Assembly: GCA_964555565.1 (NCBI GenBank)
Contig: CAZKTF010000070.1
Coordinates: forward strand, 1 to 15,080
Direction: 5' to 3'
Length of the DNA stretch: 15,080 bases
DNA from: CAZKTF01 sp964555565
Lineage (GTDB): Bacteria; Planctomycetota; JAJSAM01; JAKLKS01
Shown: piece after piece, positions 7,369 to 14,898 of the stretch
How the letters are laid out: each line of letters begins with the position of its first letter
How positions within the stretch are numbered: the first letter of the stretch is position 1
Made by a program: the position numbers and the translations under genes
The notes under the pieces: generated by a model
What the model was told of the DNA's origin: nothing
Seen by the model: only the letters and a program-made list of their open reading frames with translations
The model's database searches: none

Positions 7369-7645
7369 CTTGCCTTTGGCCGCCCGCCGCGCGCGTCCCA
7401 GGGGGGATGAACGAGGTCCCGTTTCGGCCCGTGAGGGCCGCTTGACGGAGGCCTCGTGGGAGGCACGGCGGGCGGGTTTCGCGATCCGGCCCTGTCTGAG
7501 AGCCCTCGCCGCCACCGGCCGGCCGCGGCGAGGACTTCCAGAGATTGCCTCGGCGGGCCCTCCGCAGGGGTGCCGCCTCCAAGGGAAACCTAGCACAGAG
7601 CGGAGGCCCGTGCGGGGTGAGGTCACACTTTCGGGGTGGCCGCCT

Positions 7646-7716
7646 GGGGTCTGACCTCGTTGGCGACCTGGTCCCGACCTCGTCGCCCGTGCGTACGCCA
7701 ACGGGGTCTGACCCCT
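7646..7716 (+). repeat. GGTCTGACC element 1
   Basis: Left end GGGGTCTGACCTC (7646-7658), arm GTTGGCG (7659-7665), 30-base loop, arm CGCCAAC (7696-7702), right end GGGGTCTGACCCCT (7703-7716). GACCTC of the left end pairs with GGGGTC of the right end with one T-G wobble, so the full stem is 13 bp. Confidence 0.75.
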
Positions 7717-7718
7717 CC

Positions 7719-7787
7719 GGTCTGACCTCGTTGGTGACCAGGCCCCGACCTCGTCCCCCGCTCCTACACCAACGGGGTCTGACCCCT
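7719..7787 (+). repeat. GGTCTGACC element 2
   Basis: It follows element 1 in tandem at a 71-base period. Left end GGTCTGACCTC (7719-7729), arm GTTGGTG (7730-7736), 30-base loop, arm CACCAAC (7767-7773), right end GGGGTCTGACCCCT (7774-7787). The arm differs from element 1 by a C-to-T change that is matched by G-to-A in the partner arm. The loop is partly conserved with element 1. Confidence 0.75.
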
Positions 7788-7802
7788 CGGGTGCCTCACT
7801 GC

Positions 7803-7836
7803 GCCCGCCGGGGGTCCCCCCCGGGCCCCGGCGGGC
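7803..7836. repeat. GC-only hairpin
   Basis: GCCCGCCGGGG at 7803-7813 is the exact reverse complement of CCCCGGCGGGC at 7826-7836, giving an 11-bp arm around a 12-base loop. It lies between elements 2 and 3. No function can be assigned; in sequence this GC-rich some hairpins arise by chance. Confidence 0.4.
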
Positions 7837-7908
7837 CCTGCCCGACTTCGAGCCTGAGGGTACCGCCGAGGCGGCCTCCGGTGAACCAGAGAATTCTGGC
7901 AAGCACCA

Positions 7909-7980
7909 GGGGTCTGACCTCAGGCGCCGGCAAGCGTTCTCAGCACGCCTGGTGAACTCGGCGCCTGGGGTCTGACCCCT
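7909..7980 (+). repeat. GGTCTGACC element 3
   Basis: Left end GGGGTCTGACCTC (7909-7921), arm AGGCGCC (7922-7928), a loop of about 31 bases, arm GGCGCCT (7960-7966), right end GGGGTCTGACCCCT (7967-7980). The ends match elements 1 and 2, including the T-G wobble position (7920 with 7968), while the arm sequence is different. It ends 75 bases before the metH start. Confidence 0.75.
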
Positions 7981-7987
7981 CTGCCGC

Positions 7988-8002
7988 GTCTGACCCCTCT
8001 TG
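7988..8002. repeat. Partial dyad, direct repeat of 7358-7372
   Basis: GTCTGACCCCTCTTG here is identical to 7358-7372, 630 bases upstream. It also repeats the start of the element 3 right end (7970-7982) at an 18-base step. It may be a leftover of a further element copy. Confidence 0.5.
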
Positions 8003-8055
8003 GTCGCTCCATTCCTAGGGAGGCCGCCCGGCCGGCGGGACAATGCCCGGCTCCC

Positions 8056-11000
8056 ATGCGCGACCTGGTCGCCCGTTTGAAGGAGGGGGTCCTCGTCTTC
8101 GACGGGGCCATGGGGACCTCGCTGCAGCAGCTCGACCTCTCGAAGGCGGACTTCGGCGGCCTCGAGGGGTGCAACGAGAACCTCGTCCTCTCCCGCCCCG
8201 ACGCGGTGGAGAGGGTCCACGAGGGGTTCCTCCGCGTGGGCTGCGACGTGCTCGAGACGGACACCTTCGGGGGCACGCCGCGCAAGCTCGCGGAGTACGG
8301 TCTCGGCGACCGCGTGCACGAGGTCAACAGGACCGCGGCCCGGCTGGCGCGGGGCATGGCGGACCGGTTCTCCACCCCCGAGCGGCCGCGGTTCGTCTCC
8401 GGGTCCATGGGGCCCACGGGGCTGCTCCCCGCCTCGGAGGACCCGGACCTCGGCGGGATGCCGGTCCTCGTCCTCTCGCGGGAGTTCGAGGCGCAGGCCC
8501 TGGGGCTCCTCGAGGGGGGCGTGGACTGCCTCCAGGTGGAGACGAGCCAGGACATCCTCGAGGTGAAGGCCGCGGTCCTGGGGATCCGGCGCGCCTTCGA
8601 CCGGGCCCGCCGGAGGGTCCCGCTCGTCCTCCAGGTCACCCTCGACGGGACCGGGCGGATGCTCCTCGGGACCGACGTCCAGGCGGCGCTGGTCACGCTG
8701 GAGTCCCTGGGCGCGGACCTCCTGGGGCTCAACTGCTCGACCGGGCCCGAGGAGATGCGCGACCCGATCCGGACCCTCTGCGCCCACTCGGTCCTCCCGG
8801 TCACGGTCCTCCCCAACGCGGGGATCCCGCTCAACGTCGGGGGGGTGGCGAAGTACCCGATGGAGCCCGCGCCCTTCGCCGCGGCGCTCCGGGAGTTCGT
8901 CGCGGACTTCGGCGTGGACGCGGTGGGGGGGTGCTGCGGGACGACCCCCGAGCACCTGGCCGCCGTCGTGGAGGCGGTGCGGGGGGTCCCGCGGCGCCCC
9001 CGCGAGCGGCGCCGGCTCGAGGCCCTCTCCTCGATGATGGCCGCGGCCGAGCTCACGCAGGACCCGCGGCCCACGCTGGTCGGGGAGCGCGTGAACAGCC
9101 AGGGGAGCCGCAGGATGAAGCGGCTCCTCCTCAAGGACGACTACGCCGGGATCGTCGAGATCGCCCGGGGGCAGGTGGAGGGCGGCGCCCACGTCCTCGA
9201 CGTCTGCGTCGCCCTGACGGAGCGCACCGACGAGAAGGAGCAGATGGTCGCCGTCCTGCGCAAGCTCGCGCTCTCGGTCCCCGCGCCCGTCTGCGTGGAC
9301 TCGACGGAGGCCCCGGTCATCCGCGCGGCCCTCGAGGTCTACCCGGGCCGCTGCCTCGTCAACTCCATCAACATGGAGAACGGGCGCGTGCGGATCGACT
9401 CGGTGATGCCGGCGGTCCGCGAGTTCGGCGCCGCGGTGGTGGCCCTCACCATCGACGAGGTCGGCATGGCGAAGACCGCGGCGCGCAAGCTCGAGGTGGC
9501 GCGCCGCATCCACGGGATCGCCTGCGGCGAGTACGGCCTCCCGCCGGGGGACCTGGTCTTCGACTGCCTCACCTTCACGCTCGCCACGGGGGACGCCGAG
9601 TTCACCCGCTCGGCCGTGGAGACGATCGACGGGATCCGCGCGGTGCGGGAGGCCCTCCCCGGGGTGCGCACGATCCTCGGCGTCTCCAACGTCTCCTTCG
9701 GGCTCGGTCCCGAGGCGCGGAAGATCCTCAACTCCGTGATGCTCTGCCACTGCGTGCGCGCGGGCCTCGACATGGCCATCGTGAACCCGGGCGAGATCAC
9801 GCCCTACAACGAGCTGACCGACGAGGAGCGGGGCCTGGCGGACGACCTCGTCTTCGCGCGCCGGGAGGACGCCCTCCCGCGCTTCCTCGCCTACTGCTCC
9901 GACCGCGCCCCGGCCGCCCACGAGAAGGAGGAGGCCGAGGTCTCCCTCGCCGACCCCCCGGCGCGGGTGCACTGGTGCATCCTCCACCGCAAGCCCGAGG
10001 GGGTCGAGGGGCTGCTGGACGCGTGCATGGAGACCCGCACGCCGGTCCAGGTCCTCAACGAGGTCCTGCTGCCGGCCATGAAGGAGGTGGGCGACAAGTT
10101 CGGGGCGGGCGAGCTCATCCTCCCCTTCGTCCTCCAGTCGGCCGAGGTCATGAAGCGCGCCGTCGCCCACGTGGAGAAGTTCCTCGACAAGGCCGACGGG
10201 GCCACCAAGGGGAAGGTCGTCGTCGCCACGGTCTTCGGGGACGTTCACGACATCGGGAAGAACCTCGTCCGCACGATCCTCGGGAACAACGGGTGGACGA
10301 TCTACGACCTCGGGAAGCAGGTCCCCGCGCACGTCATCGTGGAGAAGGCCCTCGAGGTCGGGGCGGACGTGGTCGGGCTCTCGGCCCTGCTCGTCTCCAC
10401 CTCGAAGCAGATGGCGGTGGTGGTCCAGGAGCTGCACCGGCGCGGCCTGCGGGTGCCCGTGCTGGTGGGCGGGGCGGCCATCAACCGCCAGTTCGGGAAG
10501 CGCATCAACCGGCTCGAGGACGGGTCGCTCTTCCCCGGGGGGGTCTTCTACTGCAAGGACGCCTTCGAGGGGCTCTCCACGGCGGACGGGCTCCGGGAGC
10601 CCGCGCGGCGAAAGGCCCTCCTCGCCGCGGTCCAGGCCGCGGACCCGGTGCCCCCGCCGGAGGCCCTGGCCGCGCGGCCCGCCGAGGACGCGGTCCCGCG
10701 CTCCGACGTGCGCGACGACGTGGCGCCGCCGAAGCCGCCCGCCTGGGGGCCCCGCGCGGTCGAGGGGATCGACCTCGACGACGTCTACCCCTTCATCAGC
10801 GAGCGCTCGCTCTACTTCCTCTCCTGGGGCGTGCGCAACGTGGAGCCCGCCGAGCGGGACCGCCTCATCCGCGAGGAGTTCGCGCCGCTCCGCGAGCGGC
10901 TCCAGAAGGAGTGCCGGGAGGAGGGCCTGCTCGTGCCGCGCGCGGTCTTCGGGTTCTGGCCCTGCTGGACCGAGGGGCGCACGCTCGTAGTCTTCGACCC

Positions 11001-11490
11001 CGCGGACCGCTCCCGCGAGGTGGCCCGGTTCACCTTCCCCCGGCAGGCGGGCGGGAAGCGGCTCTGCCTCGCGGACTACTTCGCCTCCCGGGCGCGGGGG
11101 GTGCACGACACCCTGGCCCTCCAGTGCGTGACGGTGGGGGACCGGATCTCCGAGGTGACCGAGCGGCTCTCGCACGCCGGGGACTATTCCCGCTCCTACC
11201 ACCTCCACGGGCTCGCCGTCGAGACCGCCGAGGCGCTCGCCGAGTGGGTGCACCGCCGCGTCCGGAGCGAGCTCGGCCTCCCCGGCAACCGCGGGAAGCG
11301 CTTCAGCCCCGGGTACCCCGCCTGCCCCGACCTGGAGCAGCACGGCCCCATGTTCCGCCTCCTCCGCGTCGAGGAGTCGATCGGCGCGAGGCTCACCGAG
11401 GCCTTCCAGATCGACCCGGAGGCCTCGACCGCCGCCTTCGTGGTCCACCACCCGGACGCCGAGTACTTCCACACGAAGGGAACTCTCTAG
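8056..11490 (+). CDS. metH: Cobalamin-dependent methionine synthase
   Basis: A 1144-residue cytosolic enzyme that moves the methyl group of 5-methyltetrahydrofolate to homocysteine through cob(I)alamin. All modules are present in order. The homocysteine domain (about 1-310) starts with VFDGAMGTSLQQ and has the zinc ligands Cys227 (GLNCSTG) and Cys293/Cys294 (GGCCGTTPEH). The pterin-binding domain (about 330-600) includes GERVNSQGSR. The B12 cap and Rossmann domains follow (about 620-850), with the cobalt-binding His731 in GDVHDIGKN. The AdoMet reactivation domain (about 890-1144) carries RGKRFSPGYPACPDLE. It is slightly shorter than the E. coli enzyme (1227 residues) but looks complete. The ATG at 8056 is 13 codons before the first conserved motif and has no Shine-Dalgarno sequence; GACAAT at 8039-8044 may be a -10 element. 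It stands alone, with no metF beside it, and converges on ppk1. No cobalamin riboswitch core was recognised upstream. Confidence 0.96.
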   Translation: MRDLVARLKEGVLVFDGAMGTSLQQLDLSKADFGGLEGCNENLVLSRPDAVERVHEGFLRVGCDVLETDTFGGTPRKLAEYGLGDRVHEVNRTAARLARGMADRFSTPERPRFVSGSMGPTGLLPASEDPDLGGMPVLVLSREFEAQALGLLEGGVDCLQVETSQDILEVKAAVLGIRRAFDRARRRVPLVLQVTLDGTGRMLLGTDVQAALVTLESLGADLLGLNCSTGPEEMRDPIRTLCAHSVLPVTVLPNAGIPLNVGGVAKYPMEPAPFAAALREFVADFGVDAVGGCCGTTPEHLAAVVEAVRGVPRRPRERRRLEALSSMMAAAELTQDPRPTLVGERVNSQGSRRMKRLLLKDDYAGIVEIARGQVEGGAHVLDVCVALTERTDEKEQMVAVLRKLALSVPAPVCVDSTEAPVIRAALEVYPGRCLVNSINMENGRVRIDSVMPAVREFGAAVVALTIDEVGMAKTAARKLEVARRIHGIACGEYGLPPGDLVFDCLTFTLATGDAEFTRSAVETIDGIRAVREALPGVRTILGVSNVSFGLGPEARKILNSVMLCHCVRAGLDMAIVNPGEITPYNELTDEERGLADDLVFARREDALPRFLAYCSDRAPAAHEKEEAEVSLADPPARVHWCILHRKPEGVEGLLDACMETRTPVQVLNEVLLPAMKEVGDKFGAGELILPFVLQSAEVMKRAVAHVEKFLDKADGATKGKVVVATVFGDVHDIGKNLVRTILGNNGWTIYDLGKQVPAHVIVEKALEVGADVVGLSALLVSTSKQMAVVVQELHRRGLRVPVLVGGAAINRQFGKRINRLEDGSLFPGGVFYCKDAFEGLSTADGLREPARRKALLAAVQAADPVPPPEALAARPAEDAVPRSDVRDDVAPPKPPAWGPRAVEGIDLDDVYPFISERSLYFLSWGVRNVEPAERDRLIREEFAPLRERLQKECREEGLLVPRAVFGFWPCWTEGRTLVVFDPADRSREVARFTFPRQAGGKRLCLADYFASRARGVHDTLALQCVTVGDRISEVTERLSHAGDYSRSYHLHGLAVETAEALAEWVHRRVRSELGLPGNRGKRFSPGYPACPDLEQHGPMFRLLRVEESIGARLTEAFQIDPEASTAAFVVHHPDAEYFHTKGTL

Positions 11491-11498
11491 CGCTGAAA

Positions 11499-11521
11499 GG
11501 CGGCCCTGGGCCCAGGGCGCC
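11499..11521. terminator. Palindrome between convergent metH and ppk1, possible two-way terminator
   Basis: GCCCTGGGCCCAGGGC at 11503-11518 is a perfect 16-base palindrome, extended by GGC/GCC outer pairs with one mismatch. It sits in the 54-base gap between the two stop codons, which is where a shared terminator is expected. No clear T-run follows on either side. Confidence 0.45.
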
Positions 11522-11544
11522 TCTTCTCCGGCACGGGGGCCTCC

Positions 11545-13710
11545 CTATCCGGGGCGCTTGCGGGTCGATCCCGCGGTGGTCCCGGTGGTCCCGGCGGACC
11601 CGGCCAGCCGCGGGGCCTGCTTCCGTCGGGGCCGGGCGCGGGGCGGGCCGGCCTGCTTCTCCTCGATCGCGAGCAGCCTCGCCTGGGATCGCAGCGTCGG
11701 CGCACCGTCCGCGGCGGTCACGCGGGCGTAGGAGCCGTCCTCGAGGAGGTTCCAGGCCTTCCGGTTGTCCGCCAGGGAGGCGGCGAGGATCTCGTCGAGG
11801 AGGCGCGCGCGGATCGCCGCGTCCGTGACGGGCCACATCACCTCGACCCGCCGCATGAAGTTCCGCGGCATCCAGTCGGCGCTCGAGAGGTAGATCCTCA
11901 GCCTCTCCCCCTCGCCGAAGGCGAAGACCCGCTCGTGCTCCAGGAAGCGGTCCACGACGCTCCGGACCCGGATGTTCTCGCTCAGCCCGGGGACCCCGGC
12001 GCGGAGGCAGCAGATCCCGCGCACGACCAGATCGATGGGGACGCCGGCCTTCGCGGCCTTGTACAGGGACTGGATGACCTCGTGGTCCACGAGCGAGTTC
12101 ATCTTGGCGAGGATCCGGGCCGGGCGGCCCGCCTCGGCCTCGCGCCGCTCCTCCGCGACGAGCTCGAGGATGCGCTCCTTGAGGCCGAAGGGGGCCACGG
12201 TGATCTTCCGCCACCGGGGCGGGCGGGCGTAGCCGGTCAGGAGGTTGAAGAGGTCGCTCATGTCCGCCGTGAGGTCCGCGTCGGCGGTGAGGATCCCGAT
12301 GTCGGTGTAGACCCGCGCCGTGACCGGGTTGTAGTTGCCCGTGGAGAGGTGGACGTAGCGGCGCAGCAGGTCCCCCTCCCGGCGGACGACGAGGGCGAGT
12401 TTGCAGTGGGTCTTCAGCCCCACGAGCCCGTAGATGACGTGCGCCCCGGCCCGCTCGAGCGCCCGCGCCCACTGGATGTTGGAGCCCTCGTCGAACCGGG
12501 CCCGGAGTTCGATGAGGGCCGCGACCTGCTTCCCGTTGACGGCGGCCCGGGCGAGCGCGTCGGCCACGGGCGAGTCGCCGCTCGTGCGGTACAGGGTCTG
12601 CTTGATGGCCAGGACGTGCGGGTCCTCGGCGGCGGCGCGCAGGAACCGCACCACGCTGTCGAAGGACTCGTAGGGGTGGTGGAGGAGGATGTCCCCGCGC
12701 CGGATCACCTCGAAGACGTCCTCCTCGTCCCGGAGCGGCGGGCGGAGGCCCTGGATGAAGGGAGGGTCACGGAGCGCGGGGCGGTCCTGGAGGGTCGCGA
12801 CGGACATGAGGTCGCCCATCTGGAGCGGGCCGTCCACGCGGTAGACGTCCATGGGGTCGATGTCCACCGCGCTCCGGATGAACGATTCGATGGGGGCGGG
12901 CATCCCCGCCTCGATCTCGAGGCGGACGCCGAGCCCCCACTCCCTCTGGCGGAGCTGGCGCTCCACGGCGAACAGCAGCGGGTCGTCCTCCTCGTCCAGC
13001 ATCAGGTCCGCGTCCCGCGTCACGCGGAAGATGTGGGCGCTCTGCACCGCGTGCCCGGGGAACAGCTCCCCCAGGTGCTCCCGGATGAGGTCCTCGAGGA
13101 GCATGAAGTGGTGCTCCCCCTCGGGGGCGGGGAGGCGCACCAGGCGGTCCAGGGTCCGCGGGACCTGGACCACGCCGAAGAGCTCCGTCCCGTCCTCGCG
13201 GAGGAGGACGACGCCGAGGTTCAGGGTCTTGTTGAGCAGGTGCGGGAAGGGGTGCCCCTGGTCCACGGCGAGCGGGGTGAGGACCGGGAAGACGTCGCGG
13301 TGGAAGAACTCCTGCACGCGCGTCCGCGAGTCCCCGTCCAGGTCCGCCCAGCGGAGGAGCCGGATCCCCTCGCGCTGGAGCGCCGGGAGGATCTCCTCGC
13401 GGTGGACCCGCGTGGCCTCCGCGACCATCCGGTGGACCTCCTCGGAGATCAGCTCGCGCTGCCGCTGCGGGGTGAGGCCGTCGTCGTCCGCCTTGGTGTC
13501 CCCGGACAGGACCTCCCGCAGCAGCCCCGAGACGCGGATCATGAAGAACTCGTCCAGGTTGCTCGACAGGATGGCGAGGAACTTGAGCCGCTCGAGCAGC
13601 GGGACCTTGGGGTCCTCGGCCTCGGCGAGGACCCGCCGGTTGAAGGCGAGCCAGGAGAGCTCGCGGTTCAGGAAGTTCGCGGTCCGGCCGGATCCGGTTC
13701 GGGGGGGCAT
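11545..13710 (-). CDS. ppk1: Polyphosphate kinase (PPK1)
   Basis: A 721-residue PPK1, which reversibly makes inorganic polyphosphate from ATP through a phospho-histidine intermediate. The N-domain is recognisable from NRELSWLAFNRRVL and SSNLDEFFMIRVSGL near residues 15-63. The catalytic C-domains show HHPYESFDSV, AIKQTLYRTSGDSP, GLKTHCKLALVVRRE, and YVHLSTGNYNP with the phosphorylated His454. RIYLSSADWMPRNFMRR and RRVEVMWPVTD follow near the end. Length is usual for the family. The frame is open much further upstream, but the ATG at 13710 lies 14 residues before the first conserved motif. A plausible promoter (TTGCCC and TAGGCT, 18-base spacing) lies just upstream. The last 35 or so residues are a basic, low-complexity tail (PRRKQAPR, GTTGTT) not typical of the core enzyme. 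It converges with metH and diverges from the metallophosphoesterase. Confidence 0.96.
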   Translation of the reverse strand: MPPRTGSGRTANFLNRELSWLAFNRRVLAEAEDPKVPLLERLKFLAILSSNLDEFFMIRVSGLLREVLSGDTKADDDGLTPQRQRELISEEVHRMVAEATRVHREEILPALQREGIRLLRWADLDGDSRTRVQEFFHRDVFPVLTPLAVDQGHPFPHLLNKTLNLGVVLLREDGTELFGVVQVPRTLDRLVRLPAPEGEHHFMLLEDLIREHLGELFPGHAVQSAHIFRVTRDADLMLDEEDDPLLFAVERQLRQREWGLGVRLEIEAGMPAPIESFIRSAVDIDPMDVYRVDGPLQMGDLMSVATLQDRPALRDPPFIQGLRPPLRDEEDVFEVIRRGDILLHHPYESFDSVVRFLRAAAEDPHVLAIKQTLYRTSGDSPVADALARAAVNGKQVAALIELRARFDEGSNIQWARALERAGAHVIYGLVGLKTHCKLALVVRREGDLLRRYVHLSTGNYNPVTARVYTDIGILTADADLTADMSDLFNLLTGYARPPRWRKITVAPFGLKERILELVAEERREAEAGRPARILAKMNSLVDHEVIQSLYKAAKAGVPIDLVVRGICCLRAGVPGLSENIRVRSVVDRFLEHERVFAFGEGERLRIYLSSADWMPRNFMRRVEVMWPVTDAAIRARLLDEILAASLADNRKAWNLLEDGSYARVTAADGAPTLRSQARLLAIEEKQAGPPRARPRRKQAPRLAGSAGTTGTTAGSTRKRPG

Positions 13711-13721
13711 GGGGACCCCCC

Positions 13722-13751
13722 AGCCTAGGCGGTGCCCCCCCGGCCGGGCAA
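13722..13751 (-). promoter_or_regulatory. Candidate sigma70-type promoter of ppk1
   Basis: On the - strand, TTGCCC (13751-13746) and TAGGCT (13727-13722) are separated by 18 bases. The -10 hexamer ends 11 bases before the ATG at 13710, implying a very short leader. Only 3-4 of 6 bases match the classical consensus at each box. Confidence 0.4.
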
Positions 13752-13804
13752 GCAAGGGGGCGCCGTCTTTTTGAAGCCCCCATGACGCCCGTCCGGCGGA
13801 GCAG

Positions 13805-13855
13805 GGGGTCAGACCCCATTCGCCTGGCCTGGGCCAGGCGAATGAGGTCAGACCC
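13805..13855 (-). repeat. GGTCTGACC element 4, in the ppk1/phosphoesterase gap
   Basis: Read on the - strand: left end GGGTCTGACCTC (13855-13844), arm ATTCGCCTGGCC (13843-13832), two-base loop, arm GGCCAGGCGAAT (13829-13818), right end GGGGTCTGACCCC (13817-13805). The full stem is 18 bp with a single T-G wobble at the same place as in elements 1-3. The arm is longer and unrelated in sequence, and the loop is only two bases. It could also act as a terminator or operator between the divergent genes. Confidence 0.75.
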
Positions 13856-13879
13856 TCGCAACGGCCCGGGCCGCGTAGG

Positions 13880-14896
13880 ATGGCGCCCGTGTCCGACCCC
13901 GCGCTCCGCCGCCTGCTCGCGCTCTTCCGCTGGCTGACCCTCCTCGCGCTGGCGGCCTGGGGCGGGGCGTGCGCGGCCTGCCGCCCCGACGCAGCGGAGG
14001 GCCTCTTCGACACCTCCGCCCGGCGGCTCGCGGAGGCGAAGCCCTCGCCGGCCCCCGTGGTCCTCCTCCTCGGGGACTCCGGCTCGGCGAGCCCGGAGTT
14101 CCGGGCCAACCTCGAGGCCATGGCGCGCGAGCCCGCGCTGCTGGCGCTCCACGCCGGCGACGTCACCTACAGGACCCCGCGGGAGTACGGCCGCTTCGTC
14201 CGGGCCGCGCGGGCGCTCCCGTTCCCGCTGTTCGCGGTCGCGGGCGATCACGACCGCGATCTCGACCCGGCCCTCGAGACCTACGAACGGGTCGTGGGCG
14301 GGCGCAACCGCGTCGTGGAGGGGGGCGGCGTGCGCGTGGTCCTCCTCGACTCCTCCGGGGAGACGCTGGAGGAGCCGGTGCTCCGGTTCCTCGAGGAGTC
14401 GCTCCGGAAGGGGCCCCGCCCGCGCTGGTCGATCGTGGTCACCCACTGCCCGCCCTACCAGCCGGGGCTCCCCTTCCCGAAGTCGCTCGGGAAGGGGCAC
14501 GCGCTGCGCGACGCGGCGGCCGCGCGGCGCCTCCTGGACGTCTGCCGCGCGGAGAAGGTCGCGCTGCTCGCCTGCGGGCACATCCACGGGTTCCGCCGGG
14601 CGGACGAGGGCGGGGTCCCGCTGGTGATCTCCGGCGGCGGGGGCAAGGACGTGGAGCCCGGGGACGCCTTCCACTACGCGCGGGTGACGCTGGGGGCGAC
14701 GCTCGGGGTCGAGGAGGTCCGGACGACGCCGGCCGAGGGACGCGAGCCACTGGTCCGCCTCCTGGACGCGGGGATCGCGCTCTTCGCGCGCTCCGGGCCC
14801 TGGATCTGGGGCGGGCTGTTCCTGCCCTACTTCCTCCTCACCTGCGTATCGATGGTGCGACGGCGGCGGGCCGCCCTGGACGCCGGGAAGGCCTGA
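13880..14896 (+). CDS. Membrane-anchored calcineurin-like metallophosphoesterase
   Basis: A 338-residue protein of the calcineurin-like phosphoesterase superfamily, which uses a two-metal centre to cleave phosphate esters. The family motifs appear in order: GDSG (65-68), GDVTY (93-97), GDHD (122-125, usually GNHD or GNHE), VTHCPP (187-192) and GHIHG (233-237). A hydrophobic segment at about 12-33, preceded by Arg residues, and a second at about 307-325, followed by four Arg, suggest an enzyme domain held outside the cytoplasm by anchors at both ends. The first segment could instead be a signal peptide; it lacks a proper lipobox despite Cys31 and Cys34. The start is uncertain: ATG 13880, or GTG 13889, which lies seven bases after a TAGGAT hexamer. 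The substrate is unknown. It is divergent from ppk1, and a dehydrogenase gene follows 2 bases after its stop. Confidence 0.82.
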   Translation: MAPVSDPALRRLLALFRWLTLLALAAWGGACAACRPDAAEGLFDTSARRLAEAKPSPAPVVLLLGDSGSASPEFRANLEAMAREPALLALHAGDVTYRTPREYGRFVRAARALPFPLFAVAGDHDRDLDPALETYERVVGGRNRVVEGGGVRVVLLDSSGETLEEPVLRFLEESLRKGPRPRWSIVVTHCPPYQPGLPFPKSLGKGHALRDAAAARRLLDVCRAEKVALLACGHIHGFRRADEGGVPLVISGGGGKDVEPGDAFHYARVTLGATLGVEEVRTTPAEGREPLVRLLDAGIALFARSGPWIWGGLFLPYFLLTCVSMVRRRRAALDAGKA

Positions 14897-14898
14897 CC

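Larger units (their letters stand above)
6803..8055. other. Gene-poor repeat island between fdhA and metH
   Basis: About 1.25 kb with no intact gene. From left to right it holds a hairpin after fdhA, three REP-type palindromes (6860-6986), a gene fragment on the - strand (6983-7249), a stretch without recognisable coding (about 7260-7640), and a cluster of GGTCTGACC-based elements (7355-8002). The short frames here give only Arg/Pro/Gly-rich products with no family signature. No tRNA, riboswitch core or intact transposase was seen. Confidence 0.7.

Noticed and set aside
7370..7654. Possible transposase remnant or small gene between the EEP fragment and the element cluster
   Set aside because: The + strand product of 94 residues and the overlapping - strand frames show no HUH, DDE or RAYT motif and no ribosome binding site; the composition is that of a chance frame.
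7659..7773. Integron attC sites (GTTGG and CCAAC boxes)
   Set aside because: In attC the RYYYAAC box comes first and GTTRRRY last; here the order is reversed. Elements 3 and 4 lack these boxes altogether, and no integrase is present.
7646..7980. CRISPR array
   Set aside because: There are only a few repeats, their spacing is irregular after the first 71-base step, and the sequence between the ends is itself complementary and partly conserved. No cas gene is present.
7790..8055. Cobalamin or SAM riboswitch upstream of metH
   Set aside because: GCCTCACTG near 7794 loosely resembles a B12-riboswitch motif, but the B12 box and paired core were not found, and the area is filled by the repeat elements.
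7171..11472. Very long - strand open frame (1433 codons) opposite metH, and similar long frames opposite aor, fdhA and ppk1
   Set aside because: The translations are Arg/Pro/Gly/Ala/Glu-biased with no family motifs and lie antisense to genes with full conserved motif sets. They arise from the lack of AT-rich stop codons in GC-rich coding DNA.
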